The notes under the pieces are model-generated. The model did not search any database, was not told where the DNA came from, and saw only the letters and a program-made list of their open reading frames with translations. Source: JBGSOV01 sp041738935 (GTDB lineage Bacteria; Patescibacteriota; Gracilibacteria; CAIRYL01; GCA-016699755). From it: a DNA stretch of 64,000 bases. The DNA lies in contig JBGSOV010000021.1 in the NCBI GenBank assembly GCA_041738935.1, positions 1 to 64,000 on the forward strand, read 5' to 3'. Positions 59,296 through 64,000 of this stretch are shown here, in pieces (position 1 is the first letter of the stretch; every line of letters starts with the position of its first letter). Position numbers and translations under genes: made by a program.

Positions 59296-60393
59296 ATGAA
59301 ACTGCAAGTTAAATTCGTCATCATTTGTCCACTTTTTATCTGTGCTCTGATTGTACCTTTTCTGTTTATAGGGAAAGTGGTGTTTGCCGAGCAACGCATT
59401 TTTAGAGGAGATGGTGAATACGGTATTCCGCAACAGGTTTTGATTATTGACGAAAATGATCAAAGCGGTGACCTCAAGCTTCAGTTTGGAAATGCGCTTA
59501 ACGAATATATTTTGTGGGACAGCGGCAATCTCAATTTTCGTTTTAGTAATAATATTGATCTTGGTGGCAATCAGATCAAAAATTTTCGAGTAGAAAATAT
59601 CAACGCCGCACCGACGTGTGATATCAATCAAGGCGGCAAGATTTTTTATAATAATGTCAGTGGCAAAATCTTTGCCTGTAACGGAAGTGAGTGGGAACAA
59701 CTTGATCCAGATGGCATGCGTTGGAGCTATAGCAGTGGAACACTATATCCCGAAAGCCCGCTCAGCAAAGTTGCGATTGGCACCAACAGCGCTGCAAGTC
59801 CACTCCATGTTTCTGAGAATACTGCGAATGAGGACGGTTCTGCTGGACTCACAATCGAACAGATTGGGAGTGGCGATGCTATCGCGCAGTTTTTGTTGCC
59901 AAATGTGCAGCGCTGGGTAATAGGAATCGACAACAGCGATGATGACAAATTTAAAATCGCGAGCAGTCAAAACCTCGATAGCGATGCGCGCCTCACTATT
60001 CAAACTGACGGGAAAGTCGGCATCGGTACGACAACCCCAGACACTGCCCTCGAAGTCAGCGGCGGCATTTTGGCGAGTGAAAAGGCAATCGCGAGCAATT
60101 CTACCATTGCAATTGACTGGCGCGATGGCAACCAACAAACCGTAACACTCAATCAACCAGGACACGCCATTACTTTTTCCAATTACAAACCGGGGCAAGT
60201 CTTGCGTCTGATTGTGTGCCAAGATACTGTAGGTGGTCGCGCCATTATTTCGATTCCAAGTGAAATCAAATGGGCAGAAAGCACTCTTCCAGTTTTGACG
60301 ACGAGTCCGGGGAAATGCGATATTTTTAGTTTTGTGGCAACGAATGCGCGTGGTGCGGTAGAAATTTTTGGCAGTATCGCGAAGAATTTTTGA
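59296..60393 (+). CDS. Secreted LQFGN-module protein with tail-spike-like repeats
   Basis: 365 residues. The ATG at 59296 has one of the few good ribosome-binding sites in the window (AAGGAG at 59286-59291, four bases before the ATG), which settles the start over a GTG at 59248. A signal peptide (about 1-35) is followed by one LQFGN module (about 53-100, LKLQFGNALNEYILWDS), a short Cys-bearing segment and a region with GKVGIGTTTPDTALEVSGG (near residue 240-255), typical of phage and bacterial spike proteins. A C-terminal domain of about 100 residues follows. It precedes the giant protein gene by 23 bases. Confidence 0.8.
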   Translation: MKLQVKFVIICPLFICALIVPFLFIGKVVFAEQRIFRGDGEYGIPQQVLIIDENDQSGDLKLQFGNALNEYILWDSGNLNFRFSNNIDLGGNQIKNFRVENINAAPTCDINQGGKIFYNNVSGKIFACNGSEWEQLDPDGMRWSYSSGTLYPESPLSKVAIGTNSAASPLHVSENTANEDGSAGLTIEQIGSGDAIAQFLLPNVQRWVIGIDNSDDDKFKIASSQNLDSDARLTIQTDGKVGIGTTTPDTALEVSGGILASEKAIASNSTIAIDWRDGNQQTVTLNQPGHAITFSNYKPGQVLRLIVCQDTVGGRAIISIPSEIKWAESTLPVLTTSPGKCDIFSFVATNARGAVEIFGSIAKNF

Positions 60394-60416
60394 CGGTACC
60401 GGTTTTAGTTTTGCTT

Positions 60417-63400
60417 ATGTCCTCTTTCAAACGAAAACTATCGGCAGTACTCACCACATCAATCATCTTGTTCGTCTGGATTTTTTCCGGCTGGCCGCAG
60501 ATTCCGGGACTTGGTTTTCCGCCCGATGCCCAAATAGCTCGAGCAGCAAACGGTGACATTGGTATTTTTCGTGAAGCAACTGGACTTGATCTGATTAATG
60601 CCACGCCAACAGACCTTGATTGGGATACGACTGTCAGATCAGATGGTGCCTACGCGCTCCAGGGAAATGCTACCGATATCAAACTGGCCGATGCGGGACA
60701 TTATCTGGTGATGTATTCCGTACCAACGGAAGATGCTTCTGGCTCTAATCGTTCTGAAATCCAAAGTTGGCTGCGCAAGAATAACAGTAATGACCTTGTC
60801 CATGGACGAGGACAGACATATATTAGGCGCTCCGGTGGCGCCGATGAAGGATACAATCAGGGGGCGGCGATTATCAATGTCGACGCAGGCGATAATATCC
60901 GACTTCGTATGCAACGCACAGACAGCAATAGCGCAACGGTACGCCGTCGACAAGACAAGTCTGGTATCCAGTTTTTAAAAATGGATGACATGTGGGATTA
61001 TTTGACGTCTCGTCCCAGCGCAAATCAGGCATTCGGTGGTGACAACAGTTTTTCAGATGTAGTACTGGCAACCGATGACGAGATCGATGTCGGCAGCTTT
61101 GCGAGAAATAGCGCTGCCATCACGCTCAAAAAAGGAGGTCACTATCTCGTGACATATAATGTGGGGACTTATCACAGCAGTGGTAATACTCGTACAAACG
61201 ATGAAGCGCGACTGGTAATCGACAATGGAATCCCGATAGAAATCCCGGGCACGCGGGTGACCACCTATTTGCGCGGCAGCAATGGCACCAATGATGGAAT
61301 GCTCTCATGGGCAGGAATCATTTCGGTGACAGCAGATGATATCCTCAAACTCCAAGTTCGGCGCGAATCGACAGCCGATCCCGGAGGACATATTGTCAAA
61401 GCTGCCGAAACCGGCATCACCATTACCAAACTGCCGGAAGGTGCGGATTATGTCCGTCTCGGCGAAATCGGCGGCGGACAAAATTTGAGCGCTTCTCGTA
61501 CCGCCGTCACGTGGGACGAAACGCGCGAAGAAGATACGGCTGCCTTTGATCATGACGCCATCAATACCGAACGCATCAATATCGAGACTGCTGGCGACTA
61601 CCTGTTTTTTCATTCGGCCTATGCCAGCCGTCCTCTTGGAGACACCACCCGCGAGACGCAACTTTTGGAATGGCGAAAAAATGGCACTTCGCTGTATCCC
61701 TATGGTTCTTCGGGACAATTTAATCGCGGCGAACAAGGAAACCAAGTCTCTCTTACGAGCGGCTCTTCTGGTGGATTAATCGCTACCGGATTGCTCGATA
61801 CCGACTATATGGAATTAACCCAAATCAACGAAGCCGCTGATGGTATTTCGACCTATGAGGCGAATCGCATGGGGATACAAGGTGTCAATATTGCGTCGCT
61901 CTTTGTGACATCATTTCCCGTTTCCAAACAATTACATTTTCGCTGGCGAGATGATTCGACCGAACTAAATACCAATGGCGGTTGGCTCGCCGCTGAAGAT
62001 GATAATAGTGTCGGTTCGATTCTTGATGCTAATACTGTCTACCGTTTGCGCACCGAAGTCGCCAATACCGGTACCGGTGCGGAAAATTCGCCAAAAACCT
62101 ACGAATTACAATGGGGAGAAAAGGTGACGACATGCCAGGCGATTAGCGCGTGGACAGGTGTCGCAGATACTGCTGGAGATGCTTTTGATATGTCTGCTTC
62201 TGCCAATTTTACCGAAGGGCAATCGGCGACCAGTGGACTTTTGACAAATACTGAAGGCTACACCAGATCAAATGGTCAGGCATTTGAAACAGGCGATACA
62301 ACTAGTGCCATCGGTCCCCTGCCGGCTTCTGGATACACCGAACTGGAATACAGTATCAAAGCCGGAACCGGTGTTACTGCCGGCTCGGTCTATTGCTTCC
62401 GACTCTACGACACGACTGCCAATGTTCCGCTAGACGTTTACAGTCAGTATCCAGAACTAAAAATGTGGAGTGATGCCAGCGTTCAAAAGATTGTCAGCTC
62501 CATCAGCAATACAACATCAAAAATTGTCACCCTGCCCAATGCACTCGAAAGTATCGAGAGGGCATTTTTGCTCTTTGATTTTTCGGGCGGCAGTTCGAAT
62601 GACAGAGAGCCTCAGGAGGCAACTTGTACCGCGTATATTTCTTCTACAACTCAGATAACTCTCGAAAAATCTAGCGCGCAAGGAACATGCGACTATGCGA
62701 TATATGTTGTCGAAGCGAAAAATGGAGAATTTATCATACGTGGCAGAGGAGCCATTACGCTGAATGGCAACCAGCTTTCAGCGACTGGTGCCGCCAATAA
62801 TCTGAGTAATATTTATAATATTTCAAAAGTCTTCGTCCCTGGTATGGCTCGCAGCGATGCCAATTCTAGCAGTGAATGGAATGAGACCTACACGAGCATC
62901 GAATTGACGAATGCAATGACAGTTACTGCCGAGCGCGGCAGCAATGCTGGCGCAGATACAACGGCGGTTGTCCGATACGAGGTAGTAGAATGGCAATATC
63001 CGGGAGTTTCGGTGCAAAGCAAAGAAACAGCCCTTGCTAATCTTGGTACAACAATACAGACCGCTACAATCGACACTCCAATAACTCCAAATCGTTCTTT
63101 TGTCTATGCTACTTCTCGCCATAGCGATAACGGTTTGGCGCAAACTTCGGTTGCGATGGCACTCACTGGTACGAACGAAGTTTCGTTTATGCGCGGTGGT
63201 GGCACATACGACAGTGTGACGCGTTGGTGGGTTGTCGAATTTCCACCAAATACAGTGACTGTGCAACGGGGAAACGGCATTGATAGCAGTAATTCAAATG
63301 ATTCTATCGATATTGCCATTTCCACTCCAGTCGATACGGACAAATCATTTCCAGTAAATTATATGACCAATAGCGGCACCGGTAGTGCTTTCCCGCGTGG

Positions 63401-64000
63401 TCGCAGTCGTTCTGATTTGCTCAATCCGACTCTCCTCAATTACAACGGCGGTTATCCCGGAAACACCACCAACTACGCTTGGCAAGTTATCGACACTACT
63501 AATCTGATTATGCCAAAGCTCAATCAAGATTCGTTTCGTATTTACCAGAATATTGATGCGTTAGATCCGGTGCTCGGACTTGCGAGCGAAGATTCCATCA
63601 CCCCATATATCCAAAACGGTGAGAGCTTTCGTATGCGCCTAGGAATCAAAAGCACGAAAGCGGCGTTTCCGGCAAATGATTGGTCATTCCGCCTCCAATA
63701 CGGCGAAGGTGATAATTGTGCGCTCGTTGGAATTTGGAATGCCGTGGGCGCTCCTGGATCGGGAACAATCTGGCGCGGCTTTAATAATTCGCCCGTTGAT
63801 GGCGCCAATCTCACGATCGCACTCATGGATGGTGGAGGCAATGTGCCCGAGTCATATTCAGAAGGAAACACCACACCGCCCACTCCGCAGAATATTGCCA
63901 AAGACGGTCGCGGCGAATGGGATTTTGTATTACAAAACAATGGCGCAAAAGCCGGAACAAAATATTGTTTCCGTCTCGTGCGCTACGATGGTGCCGCGCT
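60417..64000 (+). CDS. Giant secreted surface protein, 3' end outside the window
   Basis: Open for 1194 codons from the ATG at 60417 to the end of the window with no stop. A signal peptide (about 1-44, basic FKRKL then hydrophobic) is followed by several beta-sandwich modules. Segments near residues 515-670 (HFRWRDDSTE...GGWLAAEDDN) and from about residue 1040 (FRIYQNIDALD...GLASEDS) are homologous; each ends in a YCFRL strand, a repeat type familiar from large CPR surface proteins. Two further related modules occur near 785-870 and 880-960. It is probably a cell-surface adhesin or fibre component and follows the LQFGN gene in the same direction, likely in one operon. The true length is unknown. 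Confidence 0.8.
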   Translation, partial: MSSFKRKLSAVLTTSIILFVWIFSGWPQIPGLGFPPDAQIARAANGDIGIFREATGLDLINATPTDLDWDTTVRSDGAYALQGNATDIKLADAGHYLVMYSVPTEDASGSNRSEIQSWLRKNNSNDLVHGRGQTYIRRSGGADEGYNQGAAIINVDAGDNIRLRMQRTDSNSATVRRRQDKSGIQFLKMDDMWDYLTSRPSANQAFGGDNSFSDVVLATDDEIDVGSFARNSAAITLKKGGHYLVTYNVGTYHSSGNTRTNDEARLVIDNGIPIEIPGTRVTTYLRGSNGTNDGMLSWAGIISVTADDILKLQVRRESTADPGGHIVKAAETGITITKLPEGADYVRLGEIGGGQNLSASRTAVTWDETREEDTAAFDHDAINTERINIETAGDYLFFHSAYASRPLGDTTRETQLLEWRKNGTSLYPYGSSGQFNRGEQGNQVSLTSGSSGGLIATGLLDTDYMELTQINEAADGISTYEANRMGIQGVNIASLFVTSFPVSKQLHFRWRDDSTELNTNGGWLAAEDDNSVGSILDANTVYRLRTEVANTGTGAENSPKTYELQWGEKVTTCQAISAWTGVADTAGDAFDMSASANFTEGQSATSGLLTNTEGYTRSNGQAFETGDTTSAIGPLPASGYTELEYSIKAGTGVTAGSVYCFRLYDTTANVPLDVYSQYPELKMWSDASVQKIVSSISNTTSKIVTLPNALESIERAFLLFDFSGGSSNDREPQEATCTAYISSTTQITLEKSSAQGTCDYAIYVVEAKNGEFIIRGRGAITLNGNQLSATGAANNLSNIYNISKVFVPGMARSDANSSSEWNETYTSIELTNAMTVTAERGSNAGADTTAVVRYEVVEWQYPGVSVQSKETALANLGTTIQTATIDTPITPNRSFVYATSRHSDNGLAQTSVAMALTGTNEVSFMRGGGTYDSVTRWWVVEFPPNTVTVQRGNGIDSSNSNDSIDIAISTPVDTDKSFPVNYMTNSGTGSAFPRGRSRSDLLNPTLLNYNGGYPGNTTNYAWQVIDTTNLIMPKLNQDSFRIYQNIDALDPVLGLASEDSITPYIQNGESFRMRLGIKSTKAAFPANDWSFRLQYGEGDNCALVGIWNAVGAPGSGTIWRGFNNSPVDGANLTIALMDGGGNVPESYSEGNTTPPTPQNIAKDGRGEWDFVLQNNGAKAGTKYCFRLVRYDGAA

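Noticed and set aside
54169..60393. Prophage or tailocin
   Set aside because: Tail-fibre-like motifs occur, but there is no capsid, portal, terminase, sheath, baseplate or integrase gene, and the proteins have signal peptides.
1..64000. Alternative genetic code with UGA read as glycine
   Set aside because: Many genes end at UGA with exact ATGA overlaps to the next gene (for example at 8098-8101, 8757-8760 and 47113-47116), so UGA is a stop.
1..64000. tRNA, rRNA or tmRNA genes
   Set aside because: No T-loop consensus with a matching acceptor stem and no rRNA-like stretch was seen in the gaps; a covariance search would be decisive.

Overview
The window looks like a chromosomal segment of a Candidate Phyla Radiation (Patescibacteria) bacterium. 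The reasons are weak or absent Shine-Dalgarno sites, tightly packed operons, many large secreted proteins built from beta-rich modules and Ser/Thr/Pro linkers, several S-layer-homology (SLH) proteins, and a fermentative core. UGA acts as a stop, so this is not the UGA=Gly code of Gracilibacteria/SR1. A Peregrinibacteria-like lineage is possible, but I cannot place it without a search.

Layout. 1-1145: an IS1595-family element starting at base 1, which truncates a PLP (fold type II) enzyme gene. 1161-4035: a ThDP enzyme with an extra N-terminal domain, convergent with a DapB-like reductase. 4188-5417: DEAD-box helicase. 5546-11788: ApbE, ferredoxin, an MsrQ-like haem membrane protein, an Ig-domain membrane protein, an OmpR/HisKA two-component system and an SLH protein. 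Three promoters here share one tandem operator (TTCTTAA-N4-TTCTTAA-N11-TANNAT), which is the best candidate for an undescribed system in this window. 12174-14318: purK, purE, ridA. 14448-19834: an operon of three secreted proteins, two of them tandem paralogues of an unrecognised family.

19983-23593: ligA and a protein O-mannosyltransferase. 23596-26141: three hypothetical secreted or lipid-anchored proteins. 26281-29712: truB, a MurE-like ligase and GAPDH on the minus strand. 29950-33392: a sigma-region-4/HARE-HTH regulator, a phosphohexomutase and an IMPase-family phosphatase. 33752-40302: envelope polysaccharide genes (a deacetylase/glycosyltransferase fusion, an SLH protein and a modular secreted deacetylase). 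40436-44179: MurF-like ligase, RmlD, a small membrane protein and RecF. 44729-52185: a CAP-domain lipoprotein, flavodoxin, 2-oxoacid:ferredoxin oxidoreductase and alpha-glucan phosphorylase. 52281-64000: a surface-protein region with another SLH protein, three proteins sharing an LQFGN beta module, a Cys-rich membrane-anchored protein and a giant secreted protein that runs off the end.

How it fits together. Central metabolism is glycogen/glucan phosphorolysis, GAPDH and oxidation of 2-oxoacids to reduced ferredoxin or flavodoxin. The ApbE/ferredoxin/MsrQ-like operon could carry a small share of those electrons to flavin or haem at the membrane. Much of the rest builds and decorates the cell surface: S-layer proteins, chitin or peptidoglycan deacetylases, rhamnose precursor synthesis and O-mannosylation. 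At least two families of palindromic repeats sit at gene ends; one copy lies inside the truB reading frame and another supplies a stop codon. No tRNA, rRNA or CRISPR array was seen.
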